Source: Candidatus Poribacteria bacterium (GTDB lineage: Bacteria; Poribacteria; WGA-4E; WGA-3G). From it: DNA of 64,000 nt. The stretch lies in contig JAPPII010000092.1 in the NCBI GenBank assembly GCA_028820845.1, positions 1-64,000 of the forward strand, given 5' to 3'. The position numbers were made by a program, and so were the translations under genes. Each line of letters begins with the position of its first letter. Positions within the stretch are counted from its first letter, which is position 1. A model generated the notes under the pieces. The model made no database searches, was not told where the DNA came from, and worked only from the letters and a program-made list of their open reading frames with translations. Positions 1 to 9,647 of the stretch are shown one piece after another.

Positions 1-197
1 CTGCCAGCAACTCAAATCACCCTCACTCAAATTTAACGCTGCGTAAGTCCTACTTATGTCTCCTTTTCTTTGTGAACTTATAGGATAACATAAGGATGGA
101 CACTTGCAACATAAATTCTATTTAGCACAAGTCGTTAAATTCAAAAAAGTCTATAGGTTATAGAGTATTAGTCAATTGAAAAGAATTTCTTTCTAAA
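1..197. other. Leader region upstream of the first propeller gene
   Basis: AT-rich stretch without a convincing reading frame. I see no clear -35/-10 pair and only a weak purine stretch ahead of the ATG at 198, so the expression signal of the first gene is not resolved. Confidence 0.3.
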
Positions 198-3100
198 ATG
201 AGGAGTCGCGTTTTGAAGTTAAAATGGCTCGTATTGCTTTTCGCTATTGGTTGGATAGGTCTTGGTACACAAGGAAACATGAGTTATGGGCAGATATACT
301 GGACACACCAACCCTACAATGCTCCAGACGAGATCTGGCGTGCTGATCTTGATGGCACAAACGTCAAACACATCATCACAGCCGAATCGACATCCGGCTA
401 TATTGTAGAGTTAGATATAGGGGGCGGCAAGATATATTGGATATCCTGGGGCAACAACGGTAACAGCTCTAAGATCTGGCGTGCCGATCTCGATGGCACA
501 AACGCCGAAACCCTCATCACAACTGGACAGCATATAGTAAACGATATAGAGTTAGATGTAGGGGGCGGCAAGATATACTGGCTAACCCTGCCCCTCCATA
601 TGCCATATAAGATCTGGCGTGCTGATCTTGATGGCACAAACGCTGAACACCTCATCACATTTGAATCATCTGGCCCAAATGATATAAAATTAGATGTAGT
701 ATGGGGTAAGATGTACATGATAGGTGATAACTACATCCATCGTGCTGACCTTGATGGTGAAAATTTCGAGAGGGTCTTCAGAATAGACAGTGGCATTAGG
801 AAGCTAGAGAATATAGAGTTAGATATGGTTGGTAGCAAGATATATTGGACATCACATTTTCTCCACGGTTATAAGATCTGGCGTGCTGATCTTGATGGCA
901 CAAACGCTGAACACCTCATCACAGCCACATCGTCTTCCTCAAGAGATATTATAGAGTTAGATGTGAGTGGTGGCCGGATGTACTGGAGAGACGACCCCCT
1001 TGGCCCTTCCGCCTTTATCTGGCGTGCTGATCTTGATGGCACAAACGCCGAACACCTCATCACAACCGGAGTGGAGTACTCGAAGTGTTTTGCTCTTGAT
1101 GTTTCTTCTGCACCGACATCACCAATAGTAAGGATCTCCGGTCAATCGCACTGGGTATCCAGTGCTTTCGATGTGACAGTGGCATTCAGCAAGGACGTTA
1201 CGGGATTTAGTAAGAATGACATCACTGTTGATAACGGTACTGTGTCGAACTTCACAGGCTCCGGCGCGACTTACACAGCGAGAATCACACCGACCTCCGG
1301 GTTTGAGGGCAAGTTGACAATAAATGTGCTGTCAGGCGTTGCTCAAGATACAGATGGCAACAGTAACTACGCATCTGCACTCTCCTACGTCAAAGAAGTT
1401 GCCCTTGGAGTTCCACAGATATACTATATAGTAGGGCATGGTCATAGAATTCAGCGTATTAATCTTGATGGCACAACACAAAACCTCGGCACACAGAAAA
1501 TAAGGAAGCTAAATGGTATAGCGTTAGATATGAAGAATGGCAAGATGTACTTGACAGAAGAGGGCAGAACACACTGGCACCGATACGATACACCTCCTAA
1601 GATATGGCGTGCCGATCTTGATGGCAGAAACGTCGAAGACCTCGTCACAAATGGATTGGAGTTCCCAAACGATATAAAGTTAGATATAGAGAATGGCAAG
1701 ATGTATTGGATAGACATAGATAAAATCCTGCGTGCCGATCTTGATGGATCAAATGTCGAAACCCTCATCATAATGCCGTGGCAGACATCACGGAGTGTAG
1801 CAAGAGGGTATATAGCGTTGGACGTAGCGGGTAACAAGATGTACTGGACAAACATAGGAACGACGGACAAAGGAACGGACGATATTCCGCCTAAGATCCT
1901 GCGTGCTAATCTCAATGGTTCAAATGTCGAAGATCTCATCATGACCGGATTGGAACGGCCAACAAATATAGAGTTAGATGTAGAGGGTGGCAAGATTTAT
2001 TGGATAGAGGAGTTGTGGCGAGACTCTAAGATCCTGCGTGCTGATATTGATGGTACAAATGCCGAAACCCTCGTCACAGTAGGCTATCTAAAAGAAATAG
2101 CGTTAGATGTAGGTAATGGCAAGGTATATTGGATGAGGGGCCCGGAGAGCGGGGGAGCGGTGGTCGACTCTTCAGTTAAAATCGGTCGTGCGAATCTCGA
2201 TGGATCAAATATTCAAGAACCTCTCACAACGATACCTAATGTGTTTGTACGGGGAATCGCCCTTGGCATACCTTTACAAACCGAAGTGTTGATTCCTGCA
2301 TCCCAGCACCCCGTGGTGTATTGGGTAGAGGCAAACGCAGGCAGGCTTAACCGACTCGTCGGGAACAAAGTAGAAAACTTTCTGCCAAGCGTCCAGAATG
2401 TGATCAGCCTCACTGTAGATGCAGTGGATAACAAAATCTACTGGACAGAGCAGACTGCTAAGAATAAAGGAAGCATCAAACGCGCAAATTTGGATGGTTC
2501 AAATGTTCAGGGCCTTGTCACATTAAATAGTATTCCCAATAGCATTTCCGTTGACACAACGCGAGGCAAACTCTATTGGACGAACTCGCGTGGTCACATT
2601 CAGCAATCGAATCGCAGTGGCAAGCAAATCAGAAACCTCGTCCAAAACCTGGATTCTCCAGATCATATCGTCGTAGACACTGTAGATGCGAAGTTGTATT
2701 GGACAGAAGCATCGGGGCGGATTCGGCGCGCAAACCTCAACGGTAAAAGTATCCAGAATATCGCCAGTAACTTGGGAACGATAAATGGTATCGCTATCTC
2801 AGACAACAAAATTTATTATGGGACCACAAGAATCGGCGCAAGTAGCGGAAGCATTGGACGTGCGAATTTCAATGGTTCAAGCGCACTTCCGATCATTAAT
2901 CTGCGGAGCATTCTTTCTGGCATTGCCATTGATTCCGCGAGTAATAAGTTGTACTGGACAGAGTCTGATGGACATATGTGGCGCGCAAACCTTAACGGTA
3001 AGAATATACAGCAGGTTGTTTCAGATTTACCATCGCCCACGCGCCTCGTTTTGAGAATCTCAAGGGCAACGACTGCCTCTGCCCCTATGAATAATTCACC

Positions 3101-3407
3101 CACACCAATTCCCGAGGCAACACACCTGCTTGCGAATTACCCGAATCCCTTCAATCCAGAAACATGGATACCCTATCAGTTAGCAGAACCGAGCGATGTG
3201 AAAATCATTATCTATGATACGCGTGGGGTTGTTGTTCGGAGGTTGGTGTTAGGACATCAACCCGCTGGCACCTACACAAGTAGAACTCGCGCAGCGTATT
3301 GGGACGGCCGCAACGCTTTTGGTGAACGTGTGGCGAGCGGTATCTATTTCTACCAACTCCAGACGGACAATATTTCGTCTCTGCGAAAAATGCTTATCCT
3401 GAAGTAG
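198..3407 (+). CDS. Secreted YWTD/DUF5050-type beta-propeller protein with Ig-like domain and C-terminal sorting-type tail
   Basis: Probably an exported, surface or extracellular protein; the ligand is unknown. The 1069-residue product begins with a signal peptide (hydrophobic stretch about residues 10-24). Three blocks of YWTD-like propeller blades follow at roughly 30-305, 405-680 and 690-965, each blade carrying KIYW and RADLDGTN motifs. A bacterial Ig-like domain sits at about 310-400. The last ~80 residues hold the FlgD-Ig-like tail with NYPNPFNPETWIPYQL and end in a SLRKMLILK-type strand, as in type IX-like cargo tails. Several blades are almost identical in DNA, so they expanded recently. 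The same tail occurs in the WD40 proteins at 38.8-45.2 kb. A repeated terminator-like hairpin follows. Fold and export are well supported; function is unknown. Confidence 0.85.
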   Translation: MRSRVLKLKWLVLLFAIGWIGLGTQGNMSYGQIYWTHQPYNAPDEIWRADLDGTNVKHIITAESTSGYIVELDIGGGKIYWISWGNNGNSSKIWRADLDGTNAETLITTGQHIVNDIELDVGGGKIYWLTLPLHMPYKIWRADLDGTNAEHLITFESSGPNDIKLDVVWGKMYMIGDNYIHRADLDGENFERVFRIDSGIRKLENIELDMVGSKIYWTSHFLHGYKIWRADLDGTNAEHLITATSSSSRDIIELDVSGGRMYWRDDPLGPSAFIWRADLDGTNAEHLITTGVEYSKCFALDVSSAPTSPIVRISGQSHWVSSAFDVTVAFSKDVTGFSKNDITVDNGTVSNFTGSGATYTARITPTSGFEGKLTINVLSGVAQDTDGNSNYASALSYVKEVALGVPQIYYIVGHGHRIQRINLDGTTQNLGTQKIRKLNGIALDMKNGKMYLTEEGRTHWHRYDTPPKIWRADLDGRNVEDLVTNGLEFPNDIKLDIENGKMYWIDIDKILRADLDGSNVETLIIMPWQTSRSVARGYIALDVAGNKMYWTNIGTTDKGTDDIPPKILRANLNGSNVEDLIMTGLERPTNIELDVEGGKIYWIEELWRDSKILRADIDGTNAETLVTVGYLKEIALDVGNGKVYWMRGPESGGAVVDSSVKIGRANLDGSNIQEPLTTIPNVFVRGIALGIPLQTEVLIPASQHPVVYWVEANAGRLNRLVGNKVENFLPSVQNVISLTVDAVDNKIYWTEQTAKNKGSIKRANLDGSNVQGLVTLNSIPNSISVDTTRGKLYWTNSRGHIQQSNRSGKQIRNLVQNLDSPDHIVVDTVDAKLYWTEASGRIRRANLNGKSIQNIASNLGTINGIAISDNKIYYGTTRIGASSGSIGRANFNGSSALPIINLRSILSGIAIDSASNKLYWTESDGHMWRANLNGKNIQQVVSDLPSPTRLVLRISRATTASAPMNNSPTPIPEATHLLANYPNPFNPETWIPYQLAEPSDVKIIIYDTRGVVVRRLVLGHQPAGTYTSRTRAAYWDGRNAFGERVASGIYFYQLQTDNISSLRKMLILK

Positions 3408-3437
3408 GTCGCACATTGGGTTTTATCATTTCTGTTC

Positions 3438-3479
3438 GGCGAGGATGGCTTCGGCTTTGTGCCTCGCCTATCTTTTTTT
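3438..3479 (+). terminator. Rho-independent terminator, copy 1 of a repeated hairpin
   Basis: GGCGAGG at 3438-3444 pairs with CCTCGCC at 3462-3468 and is followed by a T-rich run at 3471-3479, just after the propeller gene. The same 31 bp (3438-3468) recur exactly at 9369-9399. Confidence 0.75.
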
Positions 3480-3516
3480 AAGTGTTTTCTCGTGCCTAAA
3501 ACCTCCAGAAAACCTG

Positions 3517-3545
3517 TTGATAAAAAATAAAGGATTTGTTAAAAT
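3517..3545 (+). promoter_or_regulatory. Predicted sigma-70 promoter for the Uma2-like gene
   Basis: TTGATA (3517-3522), a 17-bp spacer and TAAAAT (3540-3545) lie about 80 bp ahead of the ATG at 3624. The preceding hairpin terminator makes a new promoter necessary here. Confidence 0.6.
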
Positions 3546-3623
3546 TACAGAAAACATTGACGAATGTTCACAGTCTTATGCAAGTAAAGAACTTCCTACC
3601 TTGATACAAAGAGGGAAAAGATC

Positions 3624-4445
3624 ATGGCTACCCTAAACGACTTTCAACTCAAACAAAGAAAATATATGCCCGTCTTTCCAAACGCCAGCGGGAAACCGAC
3701 CGGTCATATCGAAGGATACCCTTCTGAGGATGAAGAACCCATGCCAGCAGGTGAATTTCATGGGATGCAGATGCAAAGTTTATTTGACCAATTCTTGCGA
3801 TACTTTCAAGCACACCCGCATATCCATGTCAGCATGGACAATTTCGTCTACTACCGTGAGGGGGATATCAGAAAGGTCGTTGCTCCCGATGTCTATGTCG
3901 TTTTAGGTGCCGCGAAACTTCCGTTGCGAAGGAGTTTTTATACTTGGGCAGAAGGCACCGTGCCTACAGCCGTTTTTGAGTTCCTTTCGGATGCAACAGC
4001 GTCCGAGGATCGAGATGAAAAGATTGGGATATATCTCCGTGATATAGGGGTTGCGGAGTATTTTATTCATCAACCCGATATGAATCGTCCTGTAGAGTTT
4101 CGTGGGTGGCGGCGGGATGCCGTAGGGAACATCGTTGAGATTGAGCCGGATGAGGCAGGCGGTTTGTTCAGTGCGTCGTTGAATCTATATTTTCAGTGGG
4201 AGCTTCAGGAGGCATGGGAGCTGCGGCTTTTACGTCCGTACTTACCGGATGGCACCCCGATTACGACTTCTATGGAAGAGCATCACCTTCGGGTCGAAGC
4301 AGAAAAACGGCGCGACGAAGCTGAAGAACGGCGCGACGAAGCTGAAAGGCTCGCCGCTGAAGAGGCACAACGCCGACAAGAAGCTGAAGTCGAGTTGGAA
4401 CGGCTCCGTGCCCAGCTCGCTAACCAGCAAGATAGCGATCTCTAA
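3624..4445 (+). CDS. Uma2 family (DUF820) nuclease-like protein with C-terminal coiled coil
   Basis: Member of the Uma2/DUF820 group, which has a PD-(D/E)XK nuclease fold; the biological role of the family is poorly known. PD in VAPDVYVV (about residue 89), FEFLSD (about 116) and the DRDEKIGIYL segment match the family core, followed by the usual GVAEYFIHQPD strand. The last ~55 residues (about 215-270) are a charged coiled coil built from RRDEAEE-type units encoded by near-perfect tandem DNA repeats at about 4295-4350. GAGGGAAAAG before the ATG serves as ribosome binding site. The gene has its own predicted promoter at 3517. Family assignment is good; nuclease activity is unproven. Confidence 0.8.
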   Translation: MATLNDFQLKQRKYMPVFPNASGKPTGHIEGYPSEDEEPMPAGEFHGMQMQSLFDQFLRYFQAHPHIHVSMDNFVYYREGDIRKVVAPDVYVVLGAAKLPLRRSFYTWAEGTVPTAVFEFLSDATASEDRDEKIGIYLRDIGVAEYFIHQPDMNRPVEFRGWRRDAVGNIVEIEPDEAGGLFSASLNLYFQWELQEAWELRLLRPYLPDGTPITTSMEEHHLRVEAEKRRDEAEERRDEAERLAAEEAQRRQEAEVELERLRAQLANQQDSDL

Positions 4446-4568
4446 TTGAGAATAAGCGTTTCAATCCTTTAAATCCAATGTTACAACCATTCTTATATGC
4501 GTTGCTTACGACAAAAACACGATACTTTCCCATTCCTCACTGCAGGTGGGAGATAAGGAGTTAACTTT

Positions 4569-5771
4569 ATGAGCAACAACGGACGCATCATAACCCCAGA
4601 ACTTGAAGAGATGGAAGTCTACGGTGAAACGCGGGTCGGTTGGGATGAGAACACACCCGTCAACGAAACCGTCGACGCAGAGGGAAACCTTTTTCCCGGC
4701 GAAAGAGGATTTGGTGTCGCAGACCCTGCCTCGCCGAAACGTCGAGTCTACGACGACCCAGAAGTCGAGGCACTCCGAGAAAAACTACAGGCACACAATG
4801 GCATCCGCGGACTCGAAATCTGCGAGCCTCACGAAACGAAGAAAATCGCTCGCATCTTCCATCGCGACGGTTTTTGCGTCGTCAAAGACCTTCTCAACGC
4901 TGAGCAGCTCGCGCGTTGGAGAGCCGGATGTGCCGAAGCATTGCGTGATATTCTCTCTATACCAGGACCCGGAAATAGAAAGTACACAACCGAAACCAGC
5001 CGCCTACCACACCGCTATAGCTACGGCACCTCCTCCGCTTCAAGACAGATGCTACATCACTCCGCATGGGCAAGTATGATTGATCTGCCGACAACAACAC
5101 CGATTGTCACAGAAATTTTCGGCTCTTCAGATTACCGAGTTTGGGGTTCAGGCGGCGACCTCTGTCTTCCGGGTGCAGTAGAGTATCAACACCTGCATCC
5201 CGATGGTAGAGACTCACAACACCTCTCTGAAGCACGCATTAGACAAGCCGAATTAGTCGGTGCCCAACTCCATAGGGACGACAAAGGCAATCTTGATGTC
5301 CCGTCACAAAAGATGATTATGGAGATGACCCCGCCGACTGTCACTATTAACTTTGTGATGTGCGACCTGACGTGGGAAAACGGTCCGATTCGTCAGATTC
5401 CGGGGACACATACGCTGCAGCAGAATCCACCACCACCGGGTGACGAACCCGATTGGATGAAACATTCCACGCTTGTTGGCGCGACTGCGGGTTCTGGTGT
5501 ATTCCGAGATAACCGCGCATGGCACGGTGCAACGCCGAATCTTTCAAGGGAAGTTCGCGCACTTCCGAACGTCGAGTATGCAGCACCGTGGCGCACACAG
5601 CACGGTTTTAGTCGGATTATGCCGCACGAAATCTGGGAAACGCTAACACCACATGCTCAGAAATTGTGTGAATGGATCAAGGCAGACCCAGGGGTCTGGC
5701 CCCCCGGTGCCGGTATTATGCATCCACTTGCAAGCAAACGCGCAGAAGCAAAGAAACAAAGCAGTTCGTAG
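4569..5771 (+). CDS. Phytanoyl-CoA dioxygenase (PhyH) family Fe(II)/2OG oxygenase
   Basis: Predicted non-haem Fe(II)/2-oxoglutarate oxygenase; the substrate is unknown. The iron triad can be read as H210-x-D212 (in QHLHPDGRD) and H319 (in RAWHGATP), with R327 or R330 as the 2OG-binding arginine. PGTH at about 278-281 is typical of the family. At 400 residues it is longer than the common ~280, with an extra N-terminal segment of about 90 residues. AAGGAG precedes the ATG. It is first in a four-gene operon with a 13-bp gap to the next gene; alternation with Gfo/Idh enzymes suggests stepwise oxidation of a small polar substrate or osmolyte (inference). Confidence 0.8.
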   Translation: MSNNGRIITPELEEMEVYGETRVGWDENTPVNETVDAEGNLFPGERGFGVADPASPKRRVYDDPEVEALREKLQAHNGIRGLEICEPHETKKIARIFHRDGFCVVKDLLNAEQLARWRAGCAEALRDILSIPGPGNRKYTTETSRLPHRYSYGTSSASRQMLHHSAWASMIDLPTTTPIVTEIFGSSDYRVWGSGGDLCLPGAVEYQHLHPDGRDSQHLSEARIRQAELVGAQLHRDDKGNLDVPSQKMIMEMTPPTVTINFVMCDLTWENGPIRQIPGTHTLQQNPPPPGDEPDWMKHSTLVGATAGSGVFRDNRAWHGATPNLSREVRALPNVEYAAPWRTQHGFSRIMPHEIWETLTPHAQKLCEWIKADPGVWPPGAGIMHPLASKRAEAKKQSSS

Positions 5772-5784
5772 AAGGAGACAGAAT

Positions 5785-6819
5785 ATGTTAAACTGGGGCG
5801 TTATGGGTGCAGGCGGCATCGCCTATGTCTTCTGCAACGGAATGCGGTTTACAGATTCGGGACAAATTCTCGCCGTTGCGAGCCGGACCCAATCGCGTAT
5901 AGATAGACTCGTCAACGATTACAATATCCCACGCCAATACAACGACTACGACGGTTTGTTGACGGATGACGATATTGACGCTGTCTATATTGCAACCATC
6001 CACCCACTTCATGAGGAGTGGGCGATAAAGTGTGCGGAAGCCGGAAAACACCTGCTCGTCGAGAAACCGATTAGCATGAACCGCGCTGAAGCCGCAGCAA
6101 TGGTAGACGCGGCACGTGAAAATGACGTGTTTCTCATGGAAGCCTTTATGTATCGCTGTCATCCACAGATAGCAAAAGTTGTTGAACTCATACAAGATGG
6201 CGCGATCGGCGAGGTCCTTGTCATCCGTTCAATATTCGGTTACCGATCGAATTTTAACCCGCAAAGCCGAATATTCAACCGAGAAATGGGCGGTGGGGGT
6301 ATCCTTGACATCGGGTGTTACACTGCTTCAATGACTCGGAAAATGGCGGGTGCTGCTGAAAACAAACTCTTCCTGAATCCAGTTGAGGTAAAAGGAAACG
6401 GTAAGATTGGACCTACAGGTGTTGATCATATCGCAGCGGCAACGCTCAAGTTTGAAAACGGTATTATAGGCGAAATAATTGCTGCCGTTGAGTGCAGCGT
6501 CGGCAGTAGTGTTTTTATCTACGGTTCAGAAGGTTCAATCACTATCCCAAGTCCTTGGTTGCCATCCTCGCCTTGTCGGCATGCCAGAGAACCCCTGCCA
6601 CTCGATACAGTCTTCCCATCAACAAAAATCATCATTGAATCTCAGCAAAATCGGGAAGATATTACGGTTGATGTAGATCGGGACCTCTTTACCTATGAAG
6701 CGGATACAGTCGCGAACCATATTGCGGATCGCCAAGCACCCGCGATGTCTTGGGATGACACGCTCGGTAATATGCAGCTGCTCGAGGCTTGGCTTGCTGA
6801 GGTGGGGGTTGTTCATTGA
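5785..6819 (+). CDS. Gfo/Idh/MocA family NAD(P)-dependent oxidoreductase
   Basis: Soluble dehydrogenase of the Gfo/Idh/MocA family, which commonly acts on sugars or cyclitols. The N-terminal Rossmann loop reads GAGGIA, the conserved EKP motif appears as LLVEKPISMN, and EAFMYR follows, as in dihydrodiol/xylose dehydrogenase-like members. The ATG at 5785, directly after GAAGGAGACA, is chosen over an in-frame upstream codon at 5653 that would overlap the PhyH gene and add 44 residues unlike the family; the result is 344 residues, normal size. Second gene of the operon. Confidence 0.88.
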   Translation: MLNWGVMGAGGIAYVFCNGMRFTDSGQILAVASRTQSRIDRLVNDYNIPRQYNDYDGLLTDDDIDAVYIATIHPLHEEWAIKCAEAGKHLLVEKPISMNRAEAAAMVDAARENDVFLMEAFMYRCHPQIAKVVELIQDGAIGEVLVIRSIFGYRSNFNPQSRIFNREMGGGGILDIGCYTASMTRKMAGAAENKLFLNPVEVKGNGKIGPTGVDHIAAATLKFENGIIGEIIAAVECSVGSSVFIYGSEGSITIPSPWLPSSPCRHAREPLPLDTVFPSTKIIIESQQNREDITVDVDRDLFTYEADTVANHIADRQAPAMSWDDTLGNMQLLEAWLAEVGVVH

Positions 6820-6865
6820 TACGTGTGCAAATGTAAGATTTTAAATTATTCAGGAGTCATTACCG

Positions 6866-8092
6866 ATGGTAAAGGACGAAATTTTTCAGGAACGTGTCGT
6901 GCGTGTTGAGAAGTCCTCAGCGCATTTTACACTCCTTCGTAACGCCACTGGAGAATTCCTCGGTGTATCTGACACCAACGAACCTTCAGTCTATGATTAT
7001 GTTGACGATAAGGCAATATGGAAACAAGTTGAAGGCAAGAACACTTATCGTCACGTCGTTACGGAGATTCAACTTGAAACAGAAGCCGCTGACGTTGAAA
7101 ACGGCTGCTACCTTCGTCACCAAGGCAATCTACTTGCAAGCGACGGTAGTGTCGCGAGTGAGGGTAGTGTGTTCTCTGCTGGACATGGGCCTGCCCACTT
7201 ACCCTCCGAATATCTCGAATCATTCAAAGAAAACGGTTGGGTTTGCCTGCCGTCAATCGTTGCCCCTGATATTCTTGAAGAGTTGGAACGTGTGAGCTGC
7301 ACGGGTCGCTGGGAAGCGGAAACATACCAGCGAAGTGTCCCACCGTTGAACGAGACCGCCGCAGTCGCTAAAATCATTACAGAGCCGGTCTCCTTGTGGC
7401 TGATGCGCCAATATATGAAAACGCATGAAATCCGCCTTGGGCATTCACCGGGTTTCGCGATACTCGCGCCAGACGACGGCAAACGGAACGTGCAAGGTTG
7501 GCATTCAGATTTCCCTTACCTCTGGGGCATTGCTGGGAGTGAAGCTGTTAACCGTATACCGGTTCACCAAGTCGATGGTTTGGTTATGGGAGTCCAGCGC
7601 AATCTTTGTGTCTCAGAATTTCGCAAGGAAAATGGGGCAACCTGTTTCAAACTTGGATCCCATACACTCGGTCAAGGTCCTCCGATAGAGTGGATAAATG
7701 GAAACACCTCCAGACAGGATGGATTTCGTGAGAGCAAAGGGTTGCCATACACCGGACCGGAAGCCGATGTCATTGAAGCACCACCAGGTAGCTACATCGT
7801 CTACGACTCTCGGATTTGGCACCGCGCCGGTGTGAATCGAACCGAACGTAAACGTGCCGCGATCCTGCAGGCGGTAATCCCGATGTTTATCATGCCGTTC
7901 ATGGATACCAGCCGTCCGTATAAAGATTTTATCCACAGTCCGCTCGCAGATGAATTGACGGAACTGGAGCGGAAGGAACTTGAGGCAGTTATGGTCAATA
8001 AGATGGTCGGTCCAGCCGGACATCTGGCAATCACCGTTGACGAGGAATTAACTGACAGAATTGGTGGACACTCGTACGCGCGAAGGAGATAG
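6866..8092 (+). CDS. Phytanoyl-CoA dioxygenase (PhyH) family Fe(II)/2OG oxygenase
   Basis: Second PhyH-type oxygenase of the operon, 408 residues. The iron ligands are H213-x-D215 (in GWHSDFPY) and H319 (in SRIWHRAGV); R328 or R330 is the likely 2OG-binding arginine. About 110 residues precede the core and resemble no domain that I recognise. AGGAG lies at the right distance before the ATG at 6866. Its sequence is only distantly related to the oxygenase at 4569, so the two probably act on different substrates or positions. It ends 5 bp before the next gene, indicating translational coupling. Confidence 0.8.
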   Translation: MVKDEIFQERVVRVEKSSAHFTLLRNATGEFLGVSDTNEPSVYDYVDDKAIWKQVEGKNTYRHVVTEIQLETEAADVENGCYLRHQGNLLASDGSVASEGSVFSAGHGPAHLPSEYLESFKENGWVCLPSIVAPDILEELERVSCTGRWEAETYQRSVPPLNETAAVAKIITEPVSLWLMRQYMKTHEIRLGHSPGFAILAPDDGKRNVQGWHSDFPYLWGIAGSEAVNRIPVHQVDGLVMGVQRNLCVSEFRKENGATCFKLGSHTLGQGPPIEWINGNTSRQDGFRESKGLPYTGPEADVIEAPPGSYIVYDSRIWHRAGVNRTERKRAAILQAVIPMFIMPFMDTSRPYKDFIHSPLADELTELERKELEAVMVNKMVGPAGHLAITVDEELTDRIGGHSYARRR

Positions 8093-8097
8093 ATTGA

Positions 8098-9315
8098 ATG
8101 CGAAAAGCCAAGATTGCATCTGTAGGTTGCGGTTGGGTAGCAAAACGTTGGCATCTACCAACAATCGCCGAGTTAACAAAAAGAGAGGATTTAGATTACA
8201 TCGCTGTGTGTGATGTGGATGCGGAAGTCGCTCGCGAGGCGGGTGAGACGTATGGTCTCCCATATTATACAGATGTCGAGGAAATGCTTGATAAACACAG
8301 CGACATAGATGTGGTAGACATCTGTACCGGTGATTATGAACACCATTCGGTGGCAAGAAGAGCCGCTGAGCGTAAGATGCACCCAATCGTCGAAAAACCG
8401 ATGGCGCCTACCCTTGCCTGCTGCGATATGATAATAGATAGCTGCAGGAAAAACGGGGTACATTTTGAAGTCGCTGAAAACTACTTCCGAATGCCGGGGG
8501 ACCGCATCATCATAAAGTTGATTCAAGAAGGTGTACTTGGCGACATCAAGCGCGTCCACTTTATCGAACCCTTTGGTCGTAGACCGTTTGTGCAGGGTGC
8601 GGGCAAGCCGCGCGGTATAGAATCCCCTATATCTACATTCACTTCCCACTCTGGTGTCTGTATTGATATGGGTGTCCATCGGATGTCTCAAATCCGGTTC
8701 TATGCCCAAAGCGAACCGAAAACAATCGTCGGTACCACGAAGCAGTTCGCTCCGGGTCCCGATAAAGTGTATGAAGATTGGGGACACGCCCTGATTGAAT
8801 TTGAGAGTGGGGCAGTTGGGGTCTATGAGACCTCTCAGGTTGGGGAGGAGACAATCAAGTACAGACAGATTATGGGAACGAAAGGCGTAATTACCGATAC
8901 CGACTATTGGACATCAGACTTCCCACTACGTGCCCTCGTCAATGGTGAAATGAAAGACATTCCGATTGAGACAGAACGACATGAAGTCGATGGCGTGGAT
9001 GTCCTCTCCAGAATCGTTGTCCATACCGATCCACAGATTGTCTACGAGAATCCGTTTAGAACCTACGCGATAGACGATTGGAACGTCGGAACCGCTGAGG
9101 AAATCATGACCATTGCGCAGGCAGCACTCACAGGGGAGCCGCCGGAATATGGCATCGGTGGTCGGAAAGATGTGGAGATGTGTATCGCACACTACGAATC
9201 TTCACGTACAGGAATGACCCCTATTTCACTGCCTATAACGGAAACAACGGGATATGAGCAGATGGTTCACGACGAATTTCGCCAGAAATTCGGTTACGCC
9301 CTTGAAGACAAGTAG
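8098..9315 (+). CDS. Gfo/Idh/MocA family oxidoreductase
   Basis: Predicted NAD(P)-dependent dehydrogenase, 405 residues. The nucleotide-binding loop is SVGCGWVAKRWH near the N-terminus and the EKP motif is PIVEKPMAPT at about residue 100. VCIDMGVHRM in the middle holds the family's substrate-site histidine. AAGGAG at 8083-8088 fixes the ATG at 8098. Last gene of the PhyH/Gfo operon; the hairpin at 9369-9399 follows. Substrate not predictable from sequence. Confidence 0.88.
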   Translation: MRKAKIASVGCGWVAKRWHLPTIAELTKREDLDYIAVCDVDAEVAREAGETYGLPYYTDVEEMLDKHSDIDVVDICTGDYEHHSVARRAAERKMHPIVEKPMAPTLACCDMIIDSCRKNGVHFEVAENYFRMPGDRIIIKLIQEGVLGDIKRVHFIEPFGRRPFVQGAGKPRGIESPISTFTSHSGVCIDMGVHRMSQIRFYAQSEPKTIVGTTKQFAPGPDKVYEDWGHALIEFESGAVGVYETSQVGEETIKYRQIMGTKGVITDTDYWTSDFPLRALVNGEMKDIPIETERHEVDGVDVLSRIVVHTDPQIVYENPFRTYAIDDWNVGTAEEIMTIAQAALTGEPPEYGIGGRKDVEMCIAHYESSRTGMTPISLPITETTGYEQMVHDEFRQKFGYALEDK

Positions 9316-9368
9316 CGACGCGCTTCGTCCAATAGCGATGCCTTCCTAACCATACCAGATACATGTTT

Positions 9369-9399
9369 GGCGAGGATGGCTTCGGCTTTGTGCCTCGCC
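9369..9399. repeat. 31-bp hairpin repeat, copy 2
   Basis: Exact copy of 3438-3468 (GGCGAGG...CCTCGCC), placed 54 bp after the last gene of the PhyH/Gfo operon. It is followed by CTCTACTCC rather than a T tract, so termination would be weaker than at copy 1. Confidence 0.8.
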
Positions 9400-9401
9400 C
9401 T

Positions 9402-9647
9402 CTACTCCAATCCTTTAGGTGCCAATTCCCCAATGGAACTTTCCAGAATATCAGACGCTTCGGCGGGAATATGCCCAGCCGTTGGCGGGAGCGGCGTATC
9501 AAAGAAATAATCAGGCTCGGTTTTCTGCAGCCGCCAAGTTTCGCGTATTTCTCGCCACGCCCCAAAAAGCGTGCACAGTTCAAGCATATCCTCAACAAAC
9601 AGATGATACAATTTTTTCAAAAGGGTTTTCACGAAACTTTTTTCCAT
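9402..9647 (-). CDS. Small hypothetical protein (possible gene)
   Basis: An 81-residue minus-strand frame with plausible composition (KSFVKTLLKKLYHLFVEDM near the start). It has no recognisable domain and no clear ribosome binding site, and stops beside the hairpin at 9369-9399. It could be a relic or a non-coding frame. Listed because the stretch is otherwise empty and the composition is not that of a typical antisense shadow. Confidence 0.3.
   Translation of the reverse strand: MEKSFVKTLLKKLYHLFVEDMLELCTLFGAWREIRETWRLQKTEPDYFFDTPLPPTAGHIPAEASDILESSIGELAPKGLE

Noticed and set aside
398-3103. Several minus-strand frames opposite the first propeller gene
   Set aside because: Antisense shadows of a repetitive coding sequence; no ribosome binding sites or domains.
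198-3407. Direct repeats of about 30-50 bp that look like a CRISPR array or minisatellite
   Set aside because: They are in-frame codons of propeller blades (RADLDGTN units) with variable spacing and no spacer pattern.
3445-3636. A 63-codon plus-strand frame between propeller and Uma2-like genes
   Set aside because: It spans a terminator hairpin and a promoter and overlaps the next start; non-coding.
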